Positions 16,032 to 24,872 of a stretch of 30,677 nt of DNA are shown here, one piece after another. Position 1 is the first letter of the stretch. The number at the start of each line of letters is the position of its first letter. The DNA comes from CAZHHH01 sp964532085 (lineage in GTDB: Bacteria; Bacteroidota; Bacteroidia; Bacteroidales; Marinilabiliaceae). A program made the position numbers and the translations under genes. The notes under the pieces are model-generated. The model did not search any database and had not been told where the DNA came from. It saw nothing but the letters and a program-made list of their open reading frames with translations. Location: NCBI GenBank assembly GCA_964532085.1, contig CAZHHH010000018.1, positions 1 to 30,677 of the forward strand, written 5' to 3'.

Positions 16032-17120
16032 TTACCATTTATTAATCCTAAAAGGTCCCATTATGGCACTATATATTATATAGAACGGGTAGATTGTTGA
16101 AAATATTAAAAATTGAAAGAAATTTATTTTAATATTATAAAACTCTTTACCACTTCGCAATAAAAGAAAATCAACTGTTGATTTTATAATTAATGTACCA
16201 ATAAAAGTAAGTGTGAAGTATGTGTCTAATACACCTAAAATCAGCTGTAAAGCTAAAAATAAGTTTGTCATAAAAACCAGTATTGCTACAAACATAGTTG
16301 TTGCATCATTATAACCAACTGTTTTTCCTCCCCAACGAATACGCTGATTTATAAAGCTTTTCAGGTCTTTTTTAGGATATGTATATATTTTCGAATCCTT
16401 ACTTTTATTAAAAACAATTTTTTTATCTAGCTTTTTGAAAGCGTGTAAAAGAAACACATCATCGCCTGACAGAAACTCTTCTCCTTTTATAATTTTAATA
16501 GCTTCTGACCAATCTTTTTTATAAAACCCCATATTTGCAGCATTACAAAAAATTGGATTTTTGTTTGCTGTCATTCCAGCACCAACAATTTGCAGCGCAG
16601 AAAAGTCAGCTAATTGAAATTTTTGGAAAAAGCTCTGTTTACTATTGGTTAATAATACTGAGCCTAAAACCATATTAGAATCTGAAGATAACAAGGTGTT
16701 TACCATAGATTTTATCCAGCCATGCTCTATTTTACAATCAGCATCTGTGGTTAAAATTATTTCACCCTTAGCAAGATGAATTCCCTCTTTTATACTAGCT
16801 TTTTTTCCACTATTAACAGAATTAATAACTCTAACGTTCTCTGAATTTAATTGGGAATAGTCATAATTATCATCAGAATGGTCATTAACTGCAATAATTT
16901 CAAATAAATCATATGGGTATTGCTGATTTGCTAATGAATTAAGTAATTGCGGTAAATTATCTTTTTCATTTTTAAAGATAACGACTACCGAAACCATAGG
17001 CAGGTCTTCTTTGGAAATGTTGTGATTTTCTTCAACAAGAGAGAGCCACCCTTTTTTGGCATAAAGGATTAAAACGATATATGTTAAAAGTAAAACAAGA
17101 ATAATTAGATAAAAAATCAT
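16032..17120 (-). CDS. Membrane glycosyltransferase family 2
   Basis: This 362-residue inner-membrane protein has an N-terminal hydrophobic segment (about 1-21), a GT-A catalytic domain (about 43-265) and two to three C-terminal membrane segments (about 275-355). Key residues are visible: the nucleotide-binding opening VSVVVIFKNE, DADC at 126-129 as the metal-binding DxD, GDD at 219-221 as the acceptor/base region, and QRIRW at 259-263 as the product-site QxxRW-like motif. It should transfer a sugar from a nucleotide sugar to a lipid or nascent glycan at the cytoplasmic face. Donor and acceptor are unknown. The gene begins 2 bases after the HU/SPOR gene stop, so the two are likely translated together. 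Confidence 0.85.
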   Translation of the reverse strand: MIFYLIILVLLLTYIVLILYAKKGWLSLVEENHNISKEDLPMVSVVVIFKNEKDNLPQLLNSLANQQYPYDLFEIIAVNDHSDDNYDYSQLNSENVRVINSVNSGKKASIKEGIHLAKGEIILTTDADCKIEHGWIKSMVNTLLSSDSNMVLGSVLLTNSKQSFFQKFQLADFSALQIVGAGMTANKNPIFCNAANMGFYKKDWSEAIKIIKGEEFLSGDDVFLLHAFKKLDKKIVFNKSKDSKIYTYPKKDLKSFINQRIRWGGKTVGYNDATTMFVAILVFMTNLFLALQLILGVLDTYFTLTFIGTLIIKSTVDFLLLRSGKEFYNIKINFFQFLIFSTIYPFYIIYSAIMGPFRINKW

Positions 17121-17122
17121 AT

Positions 17123-18148
17123 CTATTCTTCACCGTCGATAGATAAAATCCAGTTTTCAATTTTATCAACTCCAGCAAGTTTTTCTTGATATCTTAAAGC
17201 TTCACTTATGCCAGTAAACCAAGTCATACTTACCAGGAATTTCCCTTTATTTTCAACTACTCTAGCTTTATCAAAACCATCAGATTTTAATTTCTCAACA
17301 CGCTGTTGTGCAATATTATTATCTCTAAAAGTTCCGATAATAATATGATGTTGTCTTATAATAACTGGTTCTTTAACTATCTCTTCAACTTGCTCAATAC
17401 TATCAGAAATAGCCACTTCTTCATCTACTTCTGGTATTTCCATTTCCACAATAGGAGTTTCTGTTTCTTTCGCTCCTTTAAATCTATCAAAAACAGGTGT
17501 AAAGAAGTATAAAGCAACAGCACCAAATATAAGTAGTAATAATATTAGGAGAATCCATATCCACGAGTTACTCCTTTTTTCTTCAATAACTGTAGTTTTT
17601 TCTTCTTTAATAATTGTAGTATGAGTTGTATGATGAATAGGCGGAGTTGGCTTTTCAACAGTTGTCACTATTTTAGCTTTTGGTTCAGCTGCTACCTGTT
17701 CTTTTTTTGCCTCCTCTTCTTCATCCAAAATCAGCAGATCATTTTCATCAACTTTAACGGGGCTTATTATCTCTATCTCTTCAATAACTGTTTCACTTTC
17801 TGATGGGACTTCATCACTTTCTGGTTCTTCTACTTTTTCTTCACTGAAAGAGATAAAACCTTCATCACTTTTGTGCAATGTCCCTATTTTTTCAATATGA
17901 TACTCTCCGTTTTCAGACAGAGCTTTTTTAATTTGAGTGATATATTCATTAACCTTCTCAAGAGCTTGATCAGAATTAATTCCTTCTTCCTCACAGATAT
18001 AACTTATTAATAATCCGTCATTAAAAGTAAGAAAGTTGTTAAAAACAATATGTTGTTCATCATCATCACGGGAATTAATAAATGCACCAAAGTCGGGAAT
18101 TATTACCCTGCTTTGATTTTCAATTAGTTCCTGTAGATATTTTTCCAT
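17123..18148 (-). CDS. HU-CCDC81 / transmembrane / SPOR-domain protein
   Basis: This 341-residue single-pass membrane protein has a HU-CCDC81-type domain at about 1-100 (opening MEKYLQELIENQSRVIIPDFGAF), an acidic low-complexity linker (about 101-195, many Glu and Pro), one membrane helix at about 196-216 and a SPOR domain at about 266-338. Topology should put the HU-like part in the cytoplasm and the SPOR part in the periplasm, where it could bind septal peptidoglycan. HU-CCDC81 is a Bacteroidota expansion of the HU fold whose role is not settled. The layout hints at a bridge between the division site and a cytoplasmic partner. Its gene leads the run with the glycosyltransferase and rmuC. 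Confidence 0.85.
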   Translation of the reverse strand: MEKYLQELIENQSRVIIPDFGAFINSRDDDEQHIVFNNFLTFNDGLLISYICEEEGINSDQALEKVNEYITQIKKALSENGEYHIEKIGTLHKSDEGFISFSEEKVEEPESDEVPSESETVIEEIEIISPVKVDENDLLILDEEEEAKKEQVAAEPKAKIVTTVEKPTPPIHHTTHTTIIKEEKTTVIEEKRSNSWIWILLILLLLIFGAVALYFFTPVFDRFKGAKETETPIVEMEIPEVDEEVAISDSIEQVEEIVKEPVIIRQHHIIIGTFRDNNIAQQRVEKLKSDGFDKARVVENKGKFLVSMTWFTGISEALRYQEKLAGVDKIENWILSIDGEE

Positions 18149-18285
18149 AGTTTAAAATTTGAGATAATTAGCAAATATCCTCCGTTTATTCAATTCAATG
18201 TATAAAGATATAAGTTTTTTATTTAGAAAAAGATAAATATCGTGCAAAATGATGTAAAAGTGCTGTTTTTTCTGTAAAAATAAGA

Positions 18286-18315
18286 AAGGGCTTTACAAAT
18301 TAACGTAAAGCCCTT
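18286..18315 (-). terminator. Terminator of the transketolase gene
   Basis: A perfect 11-base stem (AAGGGCTTTAC / GTAAAGCCCTT) with an 8-base loop lies 26 bases after the transketolase stop. On the minus strand it is followed by TTCTTATTTTTAC, as expected for a factor-independent terminator. Confidence 0.85.
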
Positions 18316-18340
18316 AAATATATTATAAAAGATTAATCTT

Positions 18341-20368
18341 TTATTTTCCTAAAAATGCTGATACTTTTTCAAATACTGCTTGACCTGTATATCCGAACTT
18401 CTCATCTAAAACAGTGTATGGAGCAGAGTATCCAAAACTTTCCATTCCTGCGATAAGTCCATCAGTACCAACAAGTCCTAACAATGTTGAAGGTAAACCA
18501 GCAGTTAATCCAAATTTCGGAGTATTTGGTGGTAACACTTCATCTTGATAAGCTTTTGGCTGATTACGGAAAAGTCCTTCTGACGGAGCAGAAACTATTT
18601 GAACTTTTAATCCTTTTTTCTCACGTATCAACTTAGCACCTTCAACTAAAGTAGATACTTCAGAGCCGTTTGCCACAAGAATGACGTCGATATCACCTTC
18701 ATCTTTTGTAACAATATACGCACCTTTAGCAGCTTGAAGTGATGTTTCGTAGCTTGCATTTGGTAGGTTTGTAATATTCTGACGTGATAAGATTAGTGCA
18801 GATGGAGTTTTAACATTTTCAAGTGCTAATTTCCAAGCAACTGTTGTCTCCTCTGCATCTGCAGGACGAAGAACAACCATACTATTATCACCACTGTGAT
18901 TTTTAAGTTGCTCCATCAATCTAATTTGAGCTTCTTGCTCAACTGGTTGATGCGTAGGACCATCCTCTCCAACACGGAAAGCATCATGAGTCCATACATA
19001 TTTTACTGGCAACTCCATTAATGCCGCTAAACGAACCGCTGGCTTCATATAGTCACTGAAAACGAAGAATGTACCACACACAGGAATTACTCCTCCGTGA
19101 AGTGCCATACCGTTTGCAATAGATGCCATAGTTAATTCAGCAACTCCAGCTTGTAGGAATGAACCTGAAAAATCGTCTTTTGTAAATGCTGTTGTTTTAT
19201 TTAAGAAACCATCTGTTTTGTCTGAGTTTGCTAAATCGGCACTCATTACTATCATATTTTCAACATTGTCGGCAAATGCTGCTAACACATTTGCTGAGGC
19301 TGAGCGTGTTGCATCATTCTCTTTTTGTTGAATTTTAGTAAAATCAAAATCTATTGTTCCATTATTGAAGAAAGAGTGGAATTTTTTAGCTAATTCTGGA
19401 TTGCTAGCTTCCCAATCTGCTTGTTCTTGACGCTTTTTAGCTGCATATTCTGCTTTTGCTTTGTTTACATTTTTATATAATTCCTCAACTTCTGGGAAGA
19501 TAACAAACGGATTTGCAGGATCTGCACCTAAATTCTTTAGCGTTTCATCAAAGCTTGCACCAGCACCGCTTAACGGCATTCCGTGCGTGCTTACTTGACC
19601 TTCAAAGCTTGATCCGTCCTCTTTACGAGCACCTTTTCCCATTACTGTTTTTCCAATAATTAGGAATGGTTTTTCTTTCTCTTCTTTAGCTTGTTTAATT
19701 GCTGAGCGAATTTCATCGTGGTCATTACCATCAATTGTAACAACTTTCCAGCCCCAAGCTTCATATTTTTTTGCAGTGTCTTCAATTGTTACAGCGTCTG
19801 TTTTTGTAGAAAGCTGCACATCATTGCTATCATAAAACATTATTAGATTATTCAATCCTAAATGTCCTGCTATACGACCTGCACCTTGTGAAATTTCTTC
19901 TTGTACACCACCATCAGAGATGAATGCATATATATCATGTGCAAACCAAGAACCAAAACGATCTTCTAAAAACTTTTGCGCGATAGCAGCACCAACAGCC
20001 ATAGTATGACCCTGCCCAAGTGGACCTGATGTATTCTCAATTCCTCTTGCAAAATCAACCTCTGGATGACCTGGCGTAACAGAGTCCCACTGTCTAAAGC
20101 TTGATAAATCATCCATAGAAAATGTCCCCGTCAATGCTAAAATAGAATAAAGCATTGGAGACATGTGACCAGGATCTAAGAAAAATCTGTCACGATTTAC
20201 CCAAGTTCTATCTGCTGGATCGTAATTTAAAAATTCTGAAAAGAGAACATGTACAAAATCTGCACCACCCATAGCACCGCCTGGGTGACCTGATTTTGCT
20301 TTCTCAACCATAGCTGCTGATAAAACACGAATGTTATCTGCGGCTTTTTGTGAAATAAGATTACTCAT
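18341..20368 (-). CDS. tkt: Transketolase
   Basis: This 675-residue enzyme transfers two-carbon ketol units between pentose-phosphate sugars using thiamine diphosphate. The N-terminal TPP domain has SGHPG at 26-30, GPLGQG at 115-120 and the diphosphate/Mg segment from SDGG at 151 to YDSND near 183. The pyrimidine domain follows at about 355-525 and contains the HDAFRVGEDGPTHQPVEQ segment. A C-terminal domain ends the protein. Full length suits bacterial transketolases. The TPP motif begins with Ser where most have Gly (GDG), a small variation. It is transcribed alone, with its own -7-like box and a strong terminator. Confidence 0.96.
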   Translation of the reverse strand: MSNLISQKAADNIRVLSAAMVEKAKSGHPGGAMGGADFVHVLFSEFLNYDPADRTWVNRDRFFLDPGHMSPMLYSILALTGTFSMDDLSSFRQWDSVTPGHPEVDFARGIENTSGPLGQGHTMAVGAAIAQKFLEDRFGSWFAHDIYAFISDGGVQEEISQGAGRIAGHLGLNNLIMFYDSNDVQLSTKTDAVTIEDTAKKYEAWGWKVVTIDGNDHDEIRSAIKQAKEEKEKPFLIIGKTVMGKGARKEDGSSFEGQVSTHGMPLSGAGASFDETLKNLGADPANPFVIFPEVEELYKNVNKAKAEYAAKKRQEQADWEASNPELAKKFHSFFNNGTIDFDFTKIQQKENDATRSASANVLAAFADNVENMIVMSADLANSDKTDGFLNKTTAFTKDDFSGSFLQAGVAELTMASIANGMALHGGVIPVCGTFFVFSDYMKPAVRLAALMELPVKYVWTHDAFRVGEDGPTHQPVEQEAQIRLMEQLKNHSGDNSMVVLRPADAEETTVAWKLALENVKTPSALILSRQNITNLPNASYETSLQAAKGAYIVTKDEGDIDVILVANGSEVSTLVEGAKLIREKKGLKVQIVSAPSEGLFRNQPKAYQDEVLPPNTPKFGLTAGLPSTLLGLVGTDGLIAGMESFGYSAPYTVLDEKFGYTGQAVFEKVSAFLGK

Positions 20369-20436
20369 TGTTAACTATATTTTAAAACATTCTATAAATA
20401 CTCAATCTAAATAATATAAAATTATATTTTGATTGC

Positions 20437-20444
20437 CAAAGATA
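20437..20444 (-). promoter_or_regulatory. Candidate -7 box for transketolase
   Basis: Read on the minus strand it is TATCTTTG, an exact TAnnTTTG match, 68 bases before the start codon. No clear -33 element is present. Confidence 0.4.
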
Positions 20445-20615
20445 AGAAATATAGCATAAAAAAGCATAATAGGATAAGAACTAAATAGGTAGATTGTATA
20501 ACATTCGTGGAAATGATGAATAATAATAGTAGATTAATGGTGTAAAATATTATGGAAGACACACTTGGTTGTATATATCTACTAATACAAAATATGGATT
20601 CTCTTAAAATTATTA

Positions 20616-20623
20616 TAATTTTG
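20616..20623 (+). promoter_or_regulatory. Candidate -7 box for the UPF0104 protein gene
   Basis: TAATTTTG matches TAnnTTTG, 23 bases before the ATG at 20647. The region is very AT-rich, so chance is possible. Confidence 0.3.
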
Positions 20624-20646
20624 ATTATTATAATAAAAATTAAAAA

Positions 20647-21558
20647 ATGAATTTGAAAAGGGTTATAATTGTACTAATATCAGCATCAGCAATAGCTTTT
20701 GTTTTTTATAAGTTATATACTTTTCCAAACTGGGAATTTCTTGCTGACTATTCAAATCGTAAAATAGAGTTTGCAACTATTATTGTTATACAATTAGTTC
20801 TGCTTTTTATCTCACTTTTATTGGAAAGCTTAAAATGGCAAGTTTTAATATCTCCTCTTAAAAAGATAGATATAAAAAAAGCGTTTTATCAAGTTCTAAA
20901 AGGAATTCAGGGTGGAATAATTTCTCCTGCACGATTGGGCGATCCACCAGCGAGGGCAATTTTATTACCAAAAGATATTAGGCTGTTTGCAATAGGTTAT
21001 TCATTTGTGGGAAGTTTTGTTCAAAACATAATAATTGGAATAGGTGCTTTGGTAGGTTTATTTTTTGTAAAAAATGACTATCTGAACAAGGTTAACTCCC
21101 ATTTTATAAAATATTTCTTACTTATATTATTATTCTTATTAGCTATTTTAGTTGTTGTTATATTTTTATCTACAAAACAGAAAAAATCAAATAGAAAAAA
21201 TAAAATAGCACAATTTATAAAGCATTTAAAAGAGTTTAATAGCAGGGAAATTATTTTAATTTTCGCCTATTCTCTTGTAAAATATATAGTTTTTTGTGGT
21301 CAACTGTTTATTTTCTTACAATTTTTTAATGTTATAAACATTGAAAACTTAGCGTTGATAGCTATCTATTTTGGTGTAATTACTATTATACCATCATTTG
21401 CCATTGCTGATTTGGGAATACGTGGGTCAATTGCACTGTTTATCTTTGGAACAATATCAACAAATAGTGCAGCTATTGTGATAGCTATTTTTCTTTTATG
21501 GATAATAAATTTAGCTGTTCCGGCTGTTATTCCTGTGATTTATTCAAAACGGGAATAA
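20647..21558 (+). CDS. Lysylphosphatidylglycerol synthase TM region / UPF0104 family membrane protein
   Basis: This 303-residue polytopic inner-membrane protein has about eight hydrophobic segments. SPARLGDPPAR at 93-103 matches the family's TPGRxGE-R type motif in the loop after the second segment, and IADLGIRGS (about 255-263) is another conserved-looking loop. The fold is that of the membrane half of MprF, which flips or carries lipids. There is no attached lysyl-transferase domain, so a stand-alone lipid flippase-like role is the most that can be inferred. The gene is divergent from transketolase and followed by a repeat-bearing spacer. Confidence 0.75.
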   Translation: MNLKRVIIVLISASAIAFVFYKLYTFPNWEFLADYSNRKIEFATIIVIQLVLLFISLLLESLKWQVLISPLKKIDIKKAFYQVLKGIQGGIISPARLGDPPARAILLPKDIRLFAIGYSFVGSFVQNIIIGIGALVGLFFVKNDYLNKVNSHFIKYFLLILLFLLAILVVVIFLSTKQKKSNRKNKIAQFIKHLKEFNSREIILIFAYSLVKYIVFCGQLFIFLQFFNVINIENLALIAIYFGVITIIPSFAIADLGIRGSIALFIFGTISTNSAAIVIAIFLLWIINLAVPAVIPVIYSKRE

Positions 21559-21629
21559 ATAGTCGCAAAGAGCGCAGAGAGAAAATAAAAATTCCTTTGG
21601 TTCTTTATCTGTTCTATGATTTGTTCAAA

Positions 21630-21705
21630 TAGTTTTCGGGCGCCCACGTAGGGGTATTTCGACTTCGCTCAATAACCACGTCCCTACCTGGGCGACCGAA
21701 AACTA
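21630..21705. repeat. Dispersed inverted-repeat element, relative of the 1926 palindrome
   Basis: The arms begin TAGTTTTCGGGCGCCCACGT and end with the near-complement ending CCGAAAACTA, with a few mismatches. The middle holds TTTCGACTTCGCTCAATAAC. The words CCCACGTAGGGG and GGGCGACCG are shared with 1926-1971. It lies in a 275-base gene-free gap whose left side has an AGTCGCAAAGAGCGCAGAG segment resembling other intergenic repeats. Confidence 0.75.
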
Positions 21706-21792
21706 CAGAATCATTACACACATCCTTTCTATGTTTTTTATAGAAAATTATGTCGTATGAATATTCAAATATTAACTATTTGAGATATTTTG

Positions 21793-21800
21793 TACTTTTG
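21793..21800 (+). promoter_or_regulatory. Candidate -7 box for pdxB
   Basis: TACTTTTG matches TAnnTTTG, 33 bases before the ATG at 21834. It lies within a short direct repeat TTGTACT/TTGTACT. Confidence 0.4.
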
Positions 21801-21833
21801 TACTAACTAGAAATGTAAACCAATTTATAAAAA

Positions 21834-22961
21834 ATGCAAATCATAGCTGACGATAAAATCTTATATATAAAAGGCGTTCTTGAAGAATACGCAACTGTTG
21901 TTTACAAAAGTGGTAGTTCTATAAATAGTGAGGATGTTAAGGAGGCAGATGCACTTTTGGTTAGAACTCGTACAAATTGTGACAAGCAACTTCTGGAAAA
22001 CAGCAAAGTAAAATTTGTTGCTACAGCTACGATTGGCAAAGATCATCTTGATACAGAGTGGCTTGAAAAAAACGGGATTGAGTGGATAAATGCACCGGGC
22101 TGTAATTCTGGTTCTGTTATGCAATATATTGCATCTGTGTTTGCTCACTTGATTTTAAGTGGAACAAAGCCAGAAAAAACAACTGTAGGTATTATTGGTG
22201 TCGGTATGGTTGGAAAGAAAATTGAAAAACTTGCTAAAACGCTTGGTTTTAAAGTGCTACTAAACGACCCGCCACGTGAAAGAGCAGAGAAAAGCTATAA
22301 ATTTACCGATTTTGAAACTGTTATTTCACACTCTGATATTTTAACTTTTCACACACCATTAATTACTGATGGTGAGGATAAAACATATCACTTGTTGAAT
22401 TTAGAAAATGTAAAAAACTTAAAAAAAGGTGCAGTTGTGATCAACTCTTCTCGTGGTGAGGTTACGTGTTCAAATGCACTTTTATATGGATTAGAGAAAA
22501 ACATCATTTCAAAACTTGTATTAGATGTTTGGGAAAATGAGCCACAACTAAATTTAGAGTTATTAGATAAAGTTTGGTTTGGGACGCCACATATTGCAGG
22601 ATATTCTGCCGACGGAAAAGCTAATGGTAGCAGTATGGTTATTCAAGCTTTGAGCAAAAAGTTTAATCTTCCGCTAAATGATTGGGAGCCTAAAAATGTG
22701 CCATTACCTGAGAATACGACAATCTCAAAACCACAAAAGGATGAAAAAGCAATTGTAACGGTTGCTAAAGCAATTTTAGAAACATACGATATTGCGAATG
22801 ACTCAAAAGCATTAAAGAGAAATCCTGATAAATTTGAAGAGCAACGTGGGAATTATCCAGTACGTAGAGAATTTCATATTTGGGAACTTTTGGCAAAAGA
22901 GAATTATGGTGATGAGGTTTGGGGAATGTTGTTGGGATTGGGATTTAAGATTTCTAAATAA
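21834..22961 (+). CDS. pdxB: Erythronate-4-phosphate dehydrogenase
   Basis: This 375-residue cytoplasmic enzyme oxidises 4-phospho-D-erythronate, a step in the DXP-dependent pathway to pyridoxal phosphate. It belongs to the D-2-hydroxyacid dehydrogenases. The NAD-binding GVGMVG is at 122-127, and the catalytic triad appears as Arg207 (SSRGE), Glu236 (WENEP) and His253 (TPHIAGYS). A C-terminal extension of about 90 residues fits the PdxB dimerisation domain, and the length suits PdxB over the general phosphoglycerate dehydrogenases. No other vitamin B6 gene is nearby. The gene stands alone with its own -7-like box. Confidence 0.92.
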   Translation: MQIIADDKILYIKGVLEEYATVVYKSGSSINSEDVKEADALLVRTRTNCDKQLLENSKVKFVATATIGKDHLDTEWLEKNGIEWINAPGCNSGSVMQYIASVFAHLILSGTKPEKTTVGIIGVGMVGKKIEKLAKTLGFKVLLNDPPRERAEKSYKFTDFETVISHSDILTFHTPLITDGEDKTYHLLNLENVKNLKKGAVVINSSRGEVTCSNALLYGLEKNIISKLVLDVWENEPQLNLELLDKVWFGTPHIAGYSADGKANGSSMVIQALSKKFNLPLNDWEPKNVPLPENTTISKPQKDEKAIVTVAKAILETYDIANDSKALKRNPDKFEEQRGNYPVRREFHIWELLAKENYGDEVWGMLLGLGFKISK

Positions 22962-23052
22962 CTTCAACTTATAAACAACAAAATAATTGGTAATTATTTA
23001 CTATTTTCGTTGAGAGTGGTTTTGTAAGTCGCTATATTACTTTTATTATCAG

Positions 23053-23060
23053 TAGTTTTG
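23053..23060 (+). promoter_or_regulatory. Candidate -7 box for the ATPase/DUF4276 pair
   Basis: TAGTTTTG matches TAnnTTTG, 37 bases before the ATG at 23098. A TTTG at 23021-23024 is too far (28 bases) for the usual -33 spacing. Confidence 0.3.
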
Positions 23061-23097
23061 GTAAAAAAGAGCAATTAAAATTTAAAACAACATCTTT

Positions 23098-24207
23098 ATG
23101 GCAATAGATAGAGTGAATATAAGAAATTTTAAGTCTATTAAAAATTCTGGTGATATATCTATAAAGCCTATCAACATATTGATAGGAGCAAATGGTGTTG
23201 GTAAAAGTAATTTTATCTCTTTTTTTAAAATGTTAAATAGCATTTCAAAAAAACGTTTAGCTTTTTATGTTGCTGAAAATGGATATGAAAACAGCCTTTT
23301 GCATTTTGGAAGGAAAAAATCACAGTTTTTAGAAGGAAATATTGTTTTCAAATCGGAAGATAATGATAAGATGAATTGCTATAACTTCAAGTTGGTTCCA
23401 AAATCACACTCTTCTGGCTTTTATTTTGAGAAAGATGAGGGTGGTTTTAATCCATTTTATGAATCTGAAAATGGGACTTGGGTTTTTGAAAATTTAGGAG
23501 GTGCTGGAACAGATGAAAGTGGATTGTCAGACAATGAAACAGGGCGGGTTAAATTGTTAAAAGGTTTTTTTGAAAGTTTTAATGTTTTTCATTTTCACGA
23601 TACAAGTTCAAATTCGTCATTGAAACAGCCAAATAAAACATTAGATTATAAGTACTTAAAGCCTGATGGAAGTAATTTAGCATCATTTCTTTATAAGATA
23701 AAAGATACACATCCTAATCATTTTAAAATGATTGAGTATTCAATTAGTTCTGTTGCTCCATTTTTTGAAAAATTTGATTTATCTCCCGACGATAAAAATC
23801 CTGATGTTATTTTTTTAAAGTGGTTAGAGAGAGGTTCTGATGAATATTTTAATGCTCATCATCTATCTGATGGTACATTGCGTTTTATAGCTCTTGCAAC
23901 GCTGCTTTTACAGCCAGTTTTACCAAATACAATTATTTTAGATGAGCCAGAGTTAGGGTTACATCCATTTGCTATTTCAAAATTAGCTGGAATGATAAAA
24001 AAAGCATCTGTAAATTCACAGATTATCATTGCTACACAGTCAGTTAATCTTATAAATGAATTTTCAGCGGATGATATTATTATTACAAATAGGGAAGATA
24101 ATCATACAGTTTTTGAAAGATTATCTGAAGAGTCGTTAAAAATTTGGCTAGAAGATTATTCAATTGGCCAATTGTGGGAGAAAAATGTAATAGGTGGGCG
24201 ATTATGA
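23098..24207 (+). CDS. AAA ATPase of the SMC/RecF/OLD-like type
   Basis: This 369-residue ATPase opens with the family-typical RVNIRNFKSIKNSGDISI and has Walker A GANGVGKS at 30-37, an ABC-like signature LSDGT at 256-260, Walker B TIILDEPE at 278-285 (Asp282, Glu283) with the D-loop region GLHP after it, and a sensor-like IATQS at 311-315. All key residues are intact. There is no fused nuclease. The downstream gene starts inside its stop codon (ATGA overlap), so the two proteins work together. Such ATPase plus TOPRIM-like pairs (for example the AbiL, RloAB and PARIS designs) act in anti-phage defence or plasmid control. That role is inference here. Confidence 0.88.
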   Translation: MAIDRVNIRNFKSIKNSGDISIKPINILIGANGVGKSNFISFFKMLNSISKKRLAFYVAENGYENSLLHFGRKKSQFLEGNIVFKSEDNDKMNCYNFKLVPKSHSSGFYFEKDEGGFNPFYESENGTWVFENLGGAGTDESGLSDNETGRVKLLKGFFESFNVFHFHDTSSNSSLKQPNKTLDYKYLKPDGSNLASFLYKIKDTHPNHFKMIEYSISSVAPFFEKFDLSPDDKNPDVIFLKWLERGSDEYFNAHHLSDGTLRFIALATLLLQPVLPNTIILDEPELGLHPFAISKLAGMIKKASVNSQIIIATQSVNLINEFSADDIIITNREDNHTVFERLSEESLKIWLEDYSIGQLWEKNVIGGRL

Positions 24208-24868
24208 TAAGAGCAATATATATAATTTGTGAGGGGCAAGCTGAAGAGGAGTTTGTAAATAATGTTCTTAGACCTTACTTTAATACATTCCAAATATTTG
24301 ATGTTCGCCCAATCTTAATGACTACAAGTAAAGGGCACAGAGGTGGTGATATAAAGTTTGATAGATTATTTCATAATATAAATAAACTTTTAATTCGTGA
24401 GGCGGATGTGTTGGTAACCACTTTTATTGATTTTTTAGATTAAAAAGTGATTTTCCAAATTTTGATATTGCTCAAAAGATTCAAAATAAAATTCAAAGAG
24501 TTGAGTTTTTAGAACAAGCCTTAAAAGATAAAATTAATAATCCTCGTTTTATTCCATATATCCAACTTCATGAATTTGAAAATTTGTTATTTGCTTCAAA
24601 AGATGGATTTGAATTTTTGCCTGATTTAAATAGCAAAAATTTAAAAAAGTTGATGATAGCTGTTACTGAAAAGGAAAATCCTGAAGAACTAAATGATGGT
24701 GATTTAACGGCACCATCAAAACGGCTTGAACAACTGATTCCAGGATATGATAAGAACAAACCTTTTTATAGTGGAATTATTGCTGAGGTAAATACTATAA
24801 ATCCCATAATTGACAGATGTGCAAGATTTAAACATTGGACTCAAAAATTGATTTTAAAATCAGAATAA
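24204..24868 (+). pseudogene. DUF4276 (TOPRIM-like) protein gene, frameshifted
   Basis: The first frame reads MIRAIYIICEGQAEEEF and stops at 24441-24443, after 79 residues. The second frame continues the same protein (LKSDFPNFDIAQK...) to a stop at 24866-24868. The break is at a six-T run (24431-24436). One extra T would read DFFRLKSDFP and restore a 221-residue protein, a normal DUF4276 length. Family features are the CEG-x2-E motif with Glu10 (TOPRIM-like), VTTFIDF near the break, and YIQLHEFENLLFAS in the second half. The gene overlaps the ATPase stop by ATGA and ends 4 bases from the convergent PAP2-like gene. It could be a true mutation, phase variation by T-run slippage, or a sequencing error. 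Confidence 0.8.
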
Positions 24869-24872
24869 CCTT

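Noticed and set aside
23098..24868. Gabija-type defence system
   Set aside because: GajA has ATPase and TOPRIM in one protein with a UvrD-like helicase partner; here the TOPRIM-like protein is separate and no helicase is present.
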